The notes under the pieces were generated by a model. That model searched no databases. It worked only from the letters and a program-made list of their open reading frames with translations, and was not told the origin of the DNA. From positions 1 to 64,000 of the forward strand of contig JAHXHS010000022.1 in the NCBI GenBank assembly GCA_025656455.1: DNA of 64,000 bases, given 5' to 3'. The DNA is from Candidatus Thiodiazotropha sp. (ex Epidulcina cf. delphinae). GTDB lineage: Bacteria > Pseudomonadota > Gammaproteobacteria > Chromatiales > Chromatiaceae. This document shows positions 50,229 through 59,408 of the stretch, piece by piece (positions within the stretch are counted from its first letter, which is position 1; each line of letters starts with the position of its first letter). The translations under genes and the position numbers were made by a program.

Positions 50229-52396
50229 TCGGAAAACACAGTTTATCGCTGCTCGCATTCACCGCTGCATGTTCCATTTCAGCCTTGGCTGAGGAGCCTC
50301 TGATCTCCGACGAACAGATGAGGGAGGCGGAGCATCTTTTCAGCGGCCCCAGTGAAGAGGACTACTATCGGACAGACGCCGTATTGGTCAGCGCCACCGG
50401 TAGCGCCAAACCGGTGTTTCTGGCGCCCTCGGTCGCCAGTGTCGTCACCAAAGAGCAGATCGAGGCCATGGGAGCCGCTACCCTTGATGAAGTATTGGAG
50501 ACGATACCTGGGCTGCACGTCTACGTCTCCACGATGTCCGGCTATTCAACTAAATGGTCCATGCGCGGCATTCACACCAATGCCAATCCCCAGGTCCTGT
50601 TACTGCTCAATAATCAGCCGGTTCAGAGTCTTCACTTCGGCGCCCGCCCCTCCAAACTTCAACTTCCGGCCAGCATCATCTCAAGGGTGGAGGTGATCCG
50701 CGGCCCAGGATCGGCAATCCACGGGGCCGATGCGTTTGCCGGCGTGATCAACGTGATCACCAAGGACGGTCAGGAGATCGGCGCCATTCAGGCTGGCCTG
50801 CGGGGCGGTTCCTTCGGTCGCCGAGATGCTTGGCTTCAGCACGGCGGCGACTACGCCGGATGGGACCTGGCGGTGAGCATCGATCTATCGAAGTCGGATG
50901 GGGATGACAATCGGGTGGTCGAGCGCGATCAGCAGAGTCTGTTGGACGACACGTTCAGTACCTCGGCCTCCCTTGCGCCGGGACCGGTCAGCAGCCAATA
51001 TGACAACATCAATGCACTAATCTCGCTGAACCGACATAACTGGAGTCTGCGTCTCTGGGGGTGGAGGGAAAAGGATGGCGGCGTGGGCGCCGGACTGGCC
51101 AATGCGCTAAGTACTGAAAACCGATGGCAAAACGAAGCCATGTTGGGTGGTATCGAATACAGCAATGATCGCTGGTTACAGGACTGGACTCTCGGGTTCG
51201 GGCTCAACTATCTGTACAACGATAGTGACACATATCTTCAGCTCTTCCCGCCAGGTACGGTACTGCCTATCGGCAATGATGGTAACCTGAACTTTCCCGC
51301 ACCAGCGGGAATCACCCTGTTCAGCGATGGCTACATCGGCAATCCCGAACACACACAGCATCGTTACAGCGCAGAAACCACAGCGATATTCGAAGGTCTC
51401 GCGCAACACCAGATGCGGTTTGCCCTTGGCTATCGATATACGGATATGACCTACCGGGCAACTCAAAACTGGGGGCCAAGCGTCATTGACGGCAGCCAAG
51501 TGGTGGTGGATGGTTCGCTGACTGATCTTACCGGTACAGCCGGCGTCTTTATGCCCGATGTCGATCGCAGTCTTTGGTATCTCTCGGCCCAGGACGAGTG
51601 GACCTTCGCCCGTGATTGGGAGCTGACTCTGGGCGCCCGCTACGACCACTACTCCGACTTTGGCGGCACTTTTAATCCCAGGGCGGCGCTGGTGTGGCAA
51701 ACCCGCCACGATCTGACCAGCAAAATCCTCTACGGGCGGGCCTTCCGTGCCCCGAGCTTCACCAATCTATACGCCCAAAACAACCCTATCGGCTTGGGTA
51801 ATCCTGATTTGGAACCGGAAACCATCGATACCCTGGAACTGGCATTCGACTACCACCCGACGCCGGATCTACGACTGGTGGCGAACCTGTTTGTCTATGA
51901 GATCGAAGGGCTGATCGATTTTGTGCCTGATCCCGGAGGCTCCAGCGCGACCGCACAAAACGTGCGTGATCAGAAAGGCCATGGCGCGGAACTCGAGATC
52001 GATTGGGAAGCCACCGGCACGCTTCGCCTGATGGGCAATCTAGCCTGGCAAAACGCTGAAGACAAGTCGACCGGCCACGCCGTTCCTGATGCGCCGAGAC
52101 TGCAGGCCTATGCCAATGCCCACTGGCGGTTCCTGCCCAAATGGTCAATCGACGGCCAGTGGCTGTGGGTCGGCGACCGGCAACGGGCGGCGGGGGACAC
52201 CCGGCCCCAGGTCGATGACTACCATATCGTCAACCTTACTTTGCGCCGTAAGCGACTCCTTGACCAATTCGACCTGGCCATCGCGTTACGCAATCTGTTC
52301 GATGAGGATGTACGCGAACCCAGCGCCTCCTCGATACCCAATGATTATCCGATGGACAGCCGGGCGGTATGGGCGGAACTGCGGGTGAATTATTGA
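50225..52396 (+). CDS. TonB-dependent outer-membrane receptor 2 (tandem paralogue)
   Basis: A 723-residue paralogue of receptor 1 with the same signal, plug and barrel layout. The plug loop differs (VSTMSGYSTKWSM versus NPPLPNNQKQWSI), as do barrel surface segments, so ligand range may differ. Stretches near 51523-51700 are nearly identical to 49142-49320 at the DNA level. This suggests recent duplication with gene conversion or selection on that barrel part. It ends in the C-terminal aromatic (RVNY). Coupled leader ORF as for receptor 1. Confidence 0.92.
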   Translation: MIGKHSLSLLAFTAACSISALAEEPLISDEQMREAEHLFSGPSEEDYYRTDAVLVSATGSAKPVFLAPSVASVVTKEQIEAMGAATLDEVLETIPGLHVYVSTMSGYSTKWSMRGIHTNANPQVLLLLNNQPVQSLHFGARPSKLQLPASIISRVEVIRGPGSAIHGADAFAGVINVITKDGQEIGAIQAGLRGGSFGRRDAWLQHGGDYAGWDLAVSIDLSKSDGDDNRVVERDQQSLLDDTFSTSASLAPGPVSSQYDNINALISLNRHNWSLRLWGWREKDGGVGAGLANALSTENRWQNEAMLGGIEYSNDRWLQDWTLGFGLNYLYNDSDTYLQLFPPGTVLPIGNDGNLNFPAPAGITLFSDGYIGNPEHTQHRYSAETTAIFEGLAQHQMRFALGYRYTDMTYRATQNWGPSVIDGSQVVVDGSLTDLTGTAGVFMPDVDRSLWYLSAQDEWTFARDWELTLGARYDHYSDFGGTFNPRAALVWQTRHDLTSKILYGRAFRAPSFTNLYAQNNPIGLGNPDLEPETIDTLELAFDYHPTPDLRLVANLFVYEIEGLIDFVPDPGGSSATAQNVRDQKGHGAELEIDWEATGTLRLMGNLAWQNAEDKSTGHAVPDAPRLQAYANAHWRFLPKWSIDGQWLWVGDRQRAAGDTRPQVDDYHIVNLTLRRKRLLDQFDLAIALRNLFDEDVREPSASSIPNDYPMDSRAVWAELRVNY

Positions 52397-52546
52397 TCCG
52401 TCGGCCTGCGATAAATAGGGTTCTTCACCACATCGAGTGGGTGGGAAAAACTAAATACGGCTATTCCGGTCATCGGTAGAAAGGTTAATTGGCCGCCTAT
52501 TCATGTGCTTTCGGTTACCCAGTCGATCAGGGGAAGAGCCAAGCCC

Positions 52547-54238
52547 TTAGTCATCCAAGGGTTCAGGTCGATGAATCCCATAGCCCTGGGCGAAATCCAC
52601 GCCCATCGCCTGCAATACCTTGCGCGTCTCGTCACGCTCAACGAACTCGGCAATGGTCTTTAACCCAGCAACATGTCCAATGGTGTTGATGGCATCGACA
52701 ATAGCGCGGCTCATCTCGTCCTCTTCCACCTGCTGCACAAATGACCCGTCGACCTTCAGAAAATCGACCGGCAGGGACTTGAGATATGAGAATGAGCTAA
52801 GCCCGGTGCCAAAGTCATCCAGGGCAAAAGAGCAGCCCATCTCCCTGATCTCCTCGATAAAGCTTACCGTGGTGTTGAGATGACTGATGGCGGCCGTCTC
52901 AGTCACTTCAAAACAGATGGATTGCGGGGGCACCTTGAGGCGGGTGATACGGTCCTGGATATAACTGAAAAAGCCTGGATCACTCAGAGAAGTGCCAGAG
53001 AGGTTGATGAAATAGAGCTGCCCCTCCCTACTCTGATCGTGCCGTTTTCCCAGATGAGTAAACATGGCATTGACCACCCATCGATCCAGGCGCTGCATCA
53101 AATCATATCTCTCGGCCGCAGGGATGAAGGCGCCGGGGGTGATAATTTCTCCGTCAACACCCTGCATGCGTAACAATACCTCTGAGTGCCATACCCCGCC
53201 ATTCTCGTTCAAAGGGACAATGGGCTGCCGATAGAGCAACAGCCGGTCATCCTCCAACGCACTGTTGATCCGGCTGACCCACTGCATCTCATTGCGTTGT
53301 AAAGCCAGTTCATCGTCTTTCGCCGTGTAGACATGCACCCGGTTGCGTCCCCTGCTTTTCGCTGCAAAACAGGCCATATCAGCGTTGCTCAAGACCTCAT
53401 CGATACTGCTGCTGTCCGGGGTGATATCCACCAGGCCGATGCTCACCCTGCTACTGAAAGGACGCTTTTCCCAAATGAACTTATGGCTTTCAACGGCCTT
53501 ACGAAGCTTGTCAGCCAATGCCTCTGCCTGATTCAAGGCGCAATTGCGCAAAACCACACCGAACTCATCACCACCGAGGCGGGCCAACAGATCGCTATCA
53601 CGAATATGACGCTTCAACAAAACTGAAATCTGTCTCAGCAACTCATCGCCCGCCATGTGGCCGCAGGTGTCATTGATCACCTTGAACTGATCCAGATCGA
53701 GATACATGAAGGAGTGGACTTCATTATTGCGCCTCGCCTTGTGCAGGGCGTCACTCAAGGCCTGTTCCAATTCACGCCGATTTTTCAGATCGGTCAAGGA
53801 ATCGTGAAAGGCCATGTGTTGCAATTGGTTTTCCGCCTGCCGGCGGGCGGCGCGTGACTTTGCCTCGTGCAACTCCCGCTCAATCGCCGCGCCGAGCCGG
53901 ATCAGATTATCTTTCATGATATAGTCGGCGGCGCCGCTCTTCATCATCGATACGGCAAGCTCTTCACCGATGCTGCCGGAGACGATGATCACGGGAACAT
54001 CCGTATTGCTCCGGCGAATCAACTCCAACGCCTCCTTCGAATCGAAAGAGGGCATGTTGTGGTCGGTGATGACAAGATCCCAGTTCCCGGTTTCCAGGGC
54101 TGCCTGCATCTCCTCCCGGCTATCCACCCTCACATAATGCTCAATTTCCCATCCATCCTTTTTCAGATAGTGCAGTAAAAGCAGGGCATCGTCTTCAGAG
54201 TCTTCGGCCAGCAGAAGTCTCAAGCGATTATCGATCAT
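52547..54238 (-). CDS. REC-GGDEF-EAL c-di-GMP signalling protein
   Basis: A 563-residue protein. REC domain at 1-125 (LLLAEDSEDD, DLVITDHNMPSFDS with the phosphoacceptor Asp, IIVSGS). GGDEF domain at about 140-300 with intact RLGGDEFGVVL. EAL domain at about 320-563 with EVL in place of EAL at the start (HSEVLLRM), then NLSGTSL, FEVTETAA, FALDDFGTGLSSFSYLKSLPVDFLKVDGSFV and IAEFVERDE. It could therefore make or break c-di-GMP under phospho-control. It is last in an operon with the REC protein and the TPR protein; the start is three bases from the REC gene stop. Confidence 0.9.
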   Translation of the reverse strand: MIDNRLRLLLAEDSEDDALLLLHYLKKDGWEIEHYVRVDSREEMQAALETGNWDLVITDHNMPSFDSKEALELIRRSNTDVPVIIVSGSIGEELAVSMMKSGAADYIMKDNLIRLGAAIERELHEAKSRAARRQAENQLQHMAFHDSLTDLKNRRELEQALSDALHKARRNNEVHSFMYLDLDQFKVINDTCGHMAGDELLRQISVLLKRHIRDSDLLARLGGDEFGVVLRNCALNQAEALADKLRKAVESHKFIWEKRPFSSRVSIGLVDITPDSSSIDEVLSNADMACFAAKSRGRNRVHVYTAKDDELALQRNEMQWVSRINSALEDDRLLLYRQPIVPLNENGGVWHSEVLLRMQGVDGEIITPGAFIPAAERYDLMQRLDRWVVNAMFTHLGKRHDQSREGQLYFINLSGTSLSDPGFFSYIQDRITRLKVPPQSICFEVTETAAISHLNTTVSFIEEIREMGCSFALDDFGTGLSSFSYLKSLPVDFLKVDGSFVQQVEEDEMSRAIVDAINTIGHVAGLKTIAEFVERDETRKVLQAMGVDFAQGYGIHRPEPLDD

Positions 54239-54241
54239 AGG

Positions 54242-54667
54242 CTATGTATGGAAAGGTGTGAGGTTGAGTACTAACCAGTATAACCCCAATTGCTGTACTG
54301 CATCGACAAACTGATTAAAGTCCACAGGTTTTCTGATATAGCTGTTTGCGCCGAGTCGGTAACCGTCGATCAAATCCTTCTCTTCGTCCGATGAGGTCAT
54401 TATGACAACAGGTAAAAGGCGGGTACGAGGATGTTTCCTGATGGCTTTGAGCACTTCGAAGCCGTTTACCTTGGGTAATTGCAGGTCCAGTAGAATAAAT
54501 TCCGGGAGTACACTCCGTTCTGTAAGACCAGCAAGGTAGTCAAGCGCCTCCACACCGTCCCTGGCAACCTGGACCTCATTGAGAATGTTATTCCTTTTCA
54601 AGGCGCGCAGGGCCAGAAGTTCATCATCTGGATTGTCTTCAACCAACAGAATGTGATTTGATTTCAT
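54242..54667 (-). CDS. Stand-alone response regulator (Rcp1-like)
   Basis: A 141-residue receiver: ILLVEDNPDDELLALRAL, FILLDLQLPKVNGFEVL (phosphoacceptor Asp), VIMTSSDEEKD and YIRKPVDFNQF (conserved Lys). The extra VNGF... segment and the DNPDD opening are those of Rcp1-type receivers paired with sensor kinases that lack a receiver. It has no output domain, so it acts by phosphotransfer or protein contact. It lies between the TPR gene and the REC-GGDEF-EAL gene. Confidence 0.9.
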   Translation of the reverse strand: MKSNHILLVEDNPDDELLALRALKRNNILNEVQVARDGVEALDYLAGLTERSVLPEFILLDLQLPKVNGFEVLKAIRKHPRTRLLPVVIMTSSDEEKDLIDGYRLGANSYIRKPVDFNQFVDAVQQLGLYWLVLNLTPFHT

Positions 54668-54668
54668 G

Positions 54669-55244
54669 CTAATTCAAATCTCTAAGCATGCGTTGCGCCT
54701 CCTGACCCACCCTATTGTCGGAACCCAGCTCAACCGCCTTCGCAAAAGCCCTTTTCGCAGCCTCCTTATCGCCGGTCTGCGCCTGGACAAAACCCATGGT
54801 CAAGTAAATTCTCTGAAAACCCTCTCCCTTGGAGATACCGGTTTTCAATATTTCGATCGCACGGGCGGATTGGCCCGTATAGTGCAGGGACAGGCCAAGG
54901 TCATTATAGGTTTCGACATCGTCCGGATTAATTTCCAAGGACCTTTCGTATGCCTTAATGGCTTGCTGGTAGTTCTTCTCGGCAAAATAGCTGTCGGCAA
55001 GTTGTGCCAGCAGTTGTGGATCGTCAGTGGATAGATCCGGTGATACGGCCACAGAGCCGCCCATGCGCTGTATGGGGCCACCAATCGTATTTGCCGCTGG
55101 GAACGCCGGTATGCTTGTTGCCGTCTGCCTCGGCGCAGCACTCTCCTCCTGGTAGTAACTCCGCGTCATACTAAAGACGACAAATCCATAAAAAACTTGA
55201 AAGATTCCAATCACAATCCAAGTCGTCATATTTAATTTCGGCAT
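54669..55244 (-). CDS. Membrane-anchored TPR protein
   Basis: A 191-residue protein. TM helix at residues 8-25 (WIVIGIFQVFYGFVVFSMT), a Pro/Ala/Gly linker, then about three TPR units: LAQLADSYFAEKNYQQAIKAYERSLEINPDDVETYNDLGLSLHYTGQSARAIEILKTGI and IYLTMGFVQAQTGDKEAAKRAFAKAVELG. A scaffold for a periplasmic or membrane complex, possibly for the adjacent signalling proteins. It ends one base before the REC gene start. Confidence 0.82.
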   Translation of the reverse strand: MPKLNMTTWIVIGIFQVFYGFVVFSMTRSYYQEESAAPRQTATSIPAFPAANTIGGPIQRMGGSVAVSPDLSTDDPQLLAQLADSYFAEKNYQQAIKAYERSLEINPDDVETYNDLGLSLHYTGQSARAIEILKTGISKGEGFQRIYLTMGFVQAQTGDKEAAKRAFAKAVELGSDNRVGQEAQRMLRDLN

Positions 55245-55391
55245 ATTTATTAACCTGTCAGCTGTATGTGTGTACTCAAGTCAGACAGTAAAATCCAGTT
55301 TGGTTCAGGCCCTCAGCCTGCCTTCGACTATGAGTTCACACATTAAATCATGAAACTATCTCTGTTCGTAACAATCCCACTTCTCATAATA

Positions 55392-55641
55392 ACTCAAGTT
55401 TCGGAGTTCAAATTTAACTCGTTCCCATGTTCTATGTGGGACCGCACAATGTGAACAGGGCGTAGGGTGCGGCCCTGCCGCACCATGCTGGGTTGCGCTC
55501 CTGTTTGCTATGATGGATTTCTTCACTTCGCGGCCCCCTGACCCAATACCTTGGGTTCCAGGGCTTCAAGTTACGGTGCGGCAGGGCCGCACCCTACGAA
55601 ACTCGTAGAACATGGGAACAAGATGAACTCCGAAACTTGAG
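55392..55641. mobile_element. MITE family E, copy 2
   Basis: Reverse-complement relation to 35425-35675: ACTCAAGTTTCGGAGTTCA at the left and TGAACTCCGAAACTTGAG at the right, with the same GGTGCGGCCCTGCCGC arms and GGGTCAGGGGG-type centre. ATAATA adjoins both ends. Confidence 0.85.
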
Positions 55642-56035
55642 ATAATAACCGTCCATAAATATTGCCACTTTGATCTGCCGGTGGCAATCTCGCCCCAAGA
55701 GCCTCAGTGCTGAAAAGACACATCTGTGAGAGCGCGTGAAAGCCGTCCACCAGCTCAGCAAGGCTCTGCTGGTCAAAAACGATTGCTCAAATAGTGACAG
55801 CCGAAAGGCTGCTACCGAGCGGCGCGGAGAATGGCTGTGCTGGGCCAAAACATTGTGACAAGAAGGCAGAGTCGAGGCGCACTATTAACCCGGTGACCTA
55901 ATATGTCGGGTTAATATTAACCCGGCACCCTAATAGGTTGCGTTCAGCCGCTGTGTGCCTACCTACAGCAAGGCATCAAAACGCCGCTGTGGTACTTCTA
56001 CAGCAAGTTTACTCGGAATAAGACTTTCCAGTCGT
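55642..56035. repeat. Gene-free stretch with AACCCGG repeats
   Basis: TTAACCCGGTGACCTAATATG and TTAACCCGGCACCCTAATAGG (55884-55938) are copies of the AACCCGGCGACCTAATA arm seen at 35678. The preceding 55642-55880 holds no recognised gene or repeat. Confidence 0.5.
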
Positions 56036-56680
56036 CTATTTCGGATGACAATGAAAGCACAGCTGAGAACCCGCGATCGGTTTTCTGAGCAGCTTCACAT
56101 CCATGACCTGGCTGTTGTGGACATCATGGCAGGAAGGACACTCGACTTTTCCGTTAAAGAATCTAAGTTCCTTTCCCGGCGGGGCGGAGAGGTTGTGAAT
56201 ATCATGACAGTTGATACAGATATTCGAGCCAGCTCTAACCGTCTGATGGATCCACTGAATCCCGACCGGATGGTCATCTCTCAGGTCCGTCCCTAAAGAT
56301 GCCCGCGGATGAATAAATGTGGTACCTGTATTTCCACCATAAGCGTCGAGCGCGATCGTGCCGTCGTGGCAGGACAGGCATAAGCGCGAGAACCCCCCCG
56401 GAGCCGGCTGCTCCGCCGTTACATCCATCGTCGGGCTATTATAGACAGTATAAACCGCACTAGAAATCGCATGGTTCCACAATGGGGCTTCCGCCGTGGC
56501 ATCCGTATTATGCGGCACATGGCAGACATTGCAGATTTCTCCACCGCTCAAACCGCTGGCTGAAAGATCGTGAACGCTTCCCTGGATCGCGGCTACAGCC
56601 GGAAGCGCGGACATCACCAATACCGCCGTGACTACGCCCTTCACCATCCGTGGCATGAATAATGATAGTGATAAAAGCAT
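56036..56680 (-). CDS. Five-heme periplasmic cytochrome c
   Basis: A 214-residue exported protein; start at ATG 56680, before a signal SLFMPRMVKGVVTAVLVMSALPAVAA. Five CXXCH sites are seen: CNVCH, CLSCH, CINCH, CPSCH and CFHCH, in the doubled-CXXCH style of small multiheme cytochromes. The segments SASGLSGGEICNVCHVPHNTD and FIHPRASLGTDLRDDHPVGI are typical of this group, which handles electron transfer to nitrogen, sulfur or metal substrates. No partner reductase or quinol oxidase is adjacent. The frame continues upstream without a usable ribosome site. Confidence 0.82.
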   Translation of the reverse strand: MLLSLSLFMPRMVKGVVTAVLVMSALPAVAAIQGSVHDLSASGLSGGEICNVCHVPHNTDATAEAPLWNHAISSAVYTVYNSPTMDVTAEQPAPGGFSRLCLSCHDGTIALDAYGGNTGTTFIHPRASLGTDLRDDHPVGIQWIHQTVRAGSNICINCHDIHNLSAPPGKELRFFNGKVECPSCHDVHNSQVMDVKLLRKPIAGSQLCFHCHPK

Positions 56681-57280
56681 TTCTTGCCACCCTAACCTCT
56701 GATACCTGATTCCGCCAGGGCAGCACGCTCGGATCTGTGCTAGCAACTGACAACAAGCATCCCTGCCCGGCCAACTCCCTAGCCAGCATCCTTGTTTGAG
56801 TGCTCCGAATACCCGCCTGCGCTCAATCCATGCCGGTCTCATCACTCCAGTAGCGCGCGGGTCAAAAACCACTCGTGCGTATCCTACTTCTCACATCCCT
56901 TGAGGTTTCCCAGGAAGAGCGCCAACAAGCCTTCCAGGCCATCGCGCACCTTAACTGCCATCCTTATAGGAAATGCTTATATGCGCATTCAAACAATATT
57001 ACCTACTATATTTGTAAGGTTTTAGGGCGGGCATGTCAAATTATCCTGGTTTATGTATAGATAAATATTTTTTATTTGCACTAAGGGCGAACACCACTCG
57101 CGACACCAGGTATCGGCCTGTATCTATTTGTTTTAAATAGGATTTATCATGCCAACGGACTCCACCCTGACGTCGGCGCCAATGATCACTGCTGTACAGC
57201 CTGAGAATTAAAAGCGGCTTTTGGTCATCCGATCACTCTTTGTATGATCTACCCACTCGATCAGAGAAAGAAGCTGTAGT
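56681..57280. other. 600-bp stretch without recognisable gene
   Basis: Short AT-rich and GC-rich runs only. ORFs on both strands lack ribosome-binding sites and plausible protein composition. No tRNA, hairpin family or MITE end was seen. Confidence 0.5.
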
Positions 57281-57541
57281 TTAAATAAAATTACGAATGC
57301 CAAACAAACCAAGACTTGTTATGCCCGTAAGAAACCCGACCCAAATCGCAATCATAGAGATAGCTGCAGCACTAAATCTCCAATCGGTTATGTCTTCTTC
57401 GAAGATATCCTTACTGAGGATATACAACGTATGGGTAATGACCGAAGAGACAACCGACACGAGGAAACCGCTGAAGGCGACAATAACCAGCGGTTTCCAC
57501 AAAGGATTGTCAAATAGTTTCTCTATGAACGTTGCCAGCAA
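57281..57541 (-). CDS. Small two-helix membrane protein
   Basis: An 86-residue protein with two clear transmembrane segments, at about residues 16-39 (PLVIVAFSGFLVSVVSSVITHTLYIL) and 60-82 (AAAISMIAIWVGFLTGITSLGLFG), and a short charged loop (SKDIFEEDITDWRF) between. It resembles no family I can name. Coding quality is good, but no operon is evident: the start lacks a strong Shine-Dalgarno and the next gene is divergent. Confidence 0.5.
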   Translation of the reverse strand: MLATFIEKLFDNPLWKPLVIVAFSGFLVSVVSSVITHTLYILSKDIFEEDITDWRFSAAAISMIAIWVGFLTGITSLGLFGIRNFI

Positions 57542-57730
57542 TAAGGATTGAGCCGGTTGAAAGTGTCGTTAGATGCTTGAAATAGCCGGCCCAGATGTCG
57601 CTCATGCCCCCACCCTGATCACTTTTTTCAAGCCGTATTCATAAAAACTGGCCTCACCCACCGATTCGTCTAGTATTGTAAGTATTGGCGGCCTGATCAA
57701 TAAACAACCATTAAGAATTCCAGTCCATAC

Positions 57731-59326
57731 TTGCGAATAGTAGTGAGTGATTATTTCCACAGATCTTTTCTCGGCGTCAAAATCCTCACCCTGGTTGCCT
57801 TCCTAGCCTTGATGGGGCTGACATGGATTTTTGTCGAGTCTGAGAAGGCATCGAAAATCCAGCTCAATCTTGAAACTCAGGCCTCTGATTTTGCCCGAAG
57901 ATCAGTCGAATCGATTCGCAGTTCGGTCGATACGTTACACGCCGTCTCTTCAATTCTGGTTTTCTTCAAGGAGACCAGTTTTGCTCAGTTCAAGAGTTTT
58001 GCTCAGAACAATGTTGAAAGTGATGACGGCCTCTTGATTCTTGAGTGGCAGCCTCTGGTATTGGAAAAAGAGCGTGATGCGTTCATAAACAAGGCTCGCC
58101 AGCAAGGCCTGTCGGCATTCGAACTGTGGGAGCCGGACAGCGAGGGCAACCCTATACCCGCAAAGTCTAGACCTGAACATGTTCCCGTTTTTTACATGCT
58201 TTCGCGTGATCAACGCAACAACACCATGGGGCTGGATTTAGCTTGGTCAGAAGAAAGAATGCTGTCCAAATGGATGGCGAGGGATCAGGGCAAGCCTGTA
58301 TCATCGGGCTTTTTCAATATCGTCACAGGCAGGAATTCAGAATACGCGCCCGTGGGATTTGCCATCACCCTGCCGATTTACCGCGATGGTGTCGTGCCGG
58401 AGAACGCCCAGGAAAGAAGAAGTCATTTACTGGGTTATATTGCAGGGGTTTATTCTCTGGAAGACTTGCTGGCGCCCCATCTGGCCAAGCTGTCAGCGGA
58501 AGGTTTCAATATCGCAATCAGAGATGGCAGTGAAGCTGGCACGATCCTGGAGAGGACCACAGGCGAAGGTTCGAAATATTCCCGCGCTACCTCAATGAAC
58601 TTGTATGGCAACGAATGGACTATTTTACTGACCGCCGCCCAACATCACACCAAGAGCCAATATGAGCCAGTCTGGTATCTGCTCCCCGCATTTCTGGTGT
58701 TGTTCGGATTGCTCGTTTTCCTCTTTCTGTGGTTACTACAGAGGAAGAACAATGAGCTTACAGATGCCCATCAAGGACTCGAAAATGCCTTGAAGAAAGT
58801 CCGTGAGTCGGAGTCGTTCCTGCTCGAGCTATCCAGGCATGACCCTCTTACCGGACTCTTCAATCGCCGCGCCTTTCTCGAGCATTTGAATCTCGATCTT
58901 GACAGAACTGAGCGGCACAGGGTCTCAACCTCATTGCTGATGATCGATATCGATCACTTCAAGCAGGTCAATGACGAATGGGGTCATCCGGTTGGAGATG
59001 AGGTATTGAAGTATTTTGCGAAGATATGTAATACGGTATCCCGCAAGATCGACGTAACGGCAAGAATGGGAGGCGAGGAGTTTGCCATGCTTCTCCCGCA
59101 TACCGACGAAAAACAGGCCCTGTTTATTGCCGAGCGATTGCGGCAACGGATCGCAGAGGCAGAGATTCGAACAGGCTCTTCAGGCAACCGACTAAGGGTT
59201 ACCGCCAGTATCGGTTTGGCAGTAACCACAATAGCGATTTCAGCAGATGAGCTTATCAGCCGAGCGGACAAAGCACTTTATCTAGCAAAGAACTGTGGAC
59301 GAAATTGTGTAAAAAAATATGAGTAA
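57731..59326 (+). CDS. Membrane diguanylate cyclase with CHASE-like sensor
   Basis: A 531-residue protein from TTG 57731 (an ATG alternative was not found). TM1 at about 14-33 (VKILTLVAFLALMGLTWIFV). An extracytoplasmic domain of about 270 residues has a CHASE pattern: ILEWQPLVLEKERDAFINKARQQG, LWEPDSEGNPIPAKSRPEHVPVFYMLSRDQRNNTMGLDL and VGFAITLPIYRDG. TM2 near 316-336. A coiled linker is followed by a GGDEF domain whose signature is RMGGEEFAMLLP (GGEEF, active type), with HDPLTGLFNRRAFLEHL and the expected metal Asp. It would synthesise c-di-GMP in response to an external ligand. Confidence 0.9.
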   Translation: MRIVVSDYFHRSFLGVKILTLVAFLALMGLTWIFVESEKASKIQLNLETQASDFARRSVESIRSSVDTLHAVSSILVFFKETSFAQFKSFAQNNVESDDGLLILEWQPLVLEKERDAFINKARQQGLSAFELWEPDSEGNPIPAKSRPEHVPVFYMLSRDQRNNTMGLDLAWSEERMLSKWMARDQGKPVSSGFFNIVTGRNSEYAPVGFAITLPIYRDGVVPENAQERRSHLLGYIAGVYSLEDLLAPHLAKLSAEGFNIAIRDGSEAGTILERTTGEGSKYSRATSMNLYGNEWTILLTAAQHHTKSQYEPVWYLLPAFLVLFGLLVFLFLWLLQRKNNELTDAHQGLENALKKVRESESFLLELSRHDPLTGLFNRRAFLEHLNLDLDRTERHRVSTSLLMIDIDHFKQVNDEWGHPVGDEVLKYFAKICNTVSRKIDVTARMGGEEFAMLLPHTDEKQALFIAERLRQRIAEAEIRTGSSGNRLRVTASIGLAVTTIAISADELISRADKALYLAKNCGRNCVKKYE

Positions 59327-59408
59327 CGGCTATTAGCCTACAGCATCGGTCATCAGTTTTGAATTAATGGGAAAAGCTGAATCTCATTTTGTTTATTATT
59401 GCTGGTAA

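Noticed and set aside
56681..56872. N-terminal extension of the five-heme cytochrome ORF
   Set aside because: The extension is Arg/Cys/Trp rich with no ribosome site; a proper signal peptide begins at 56680.
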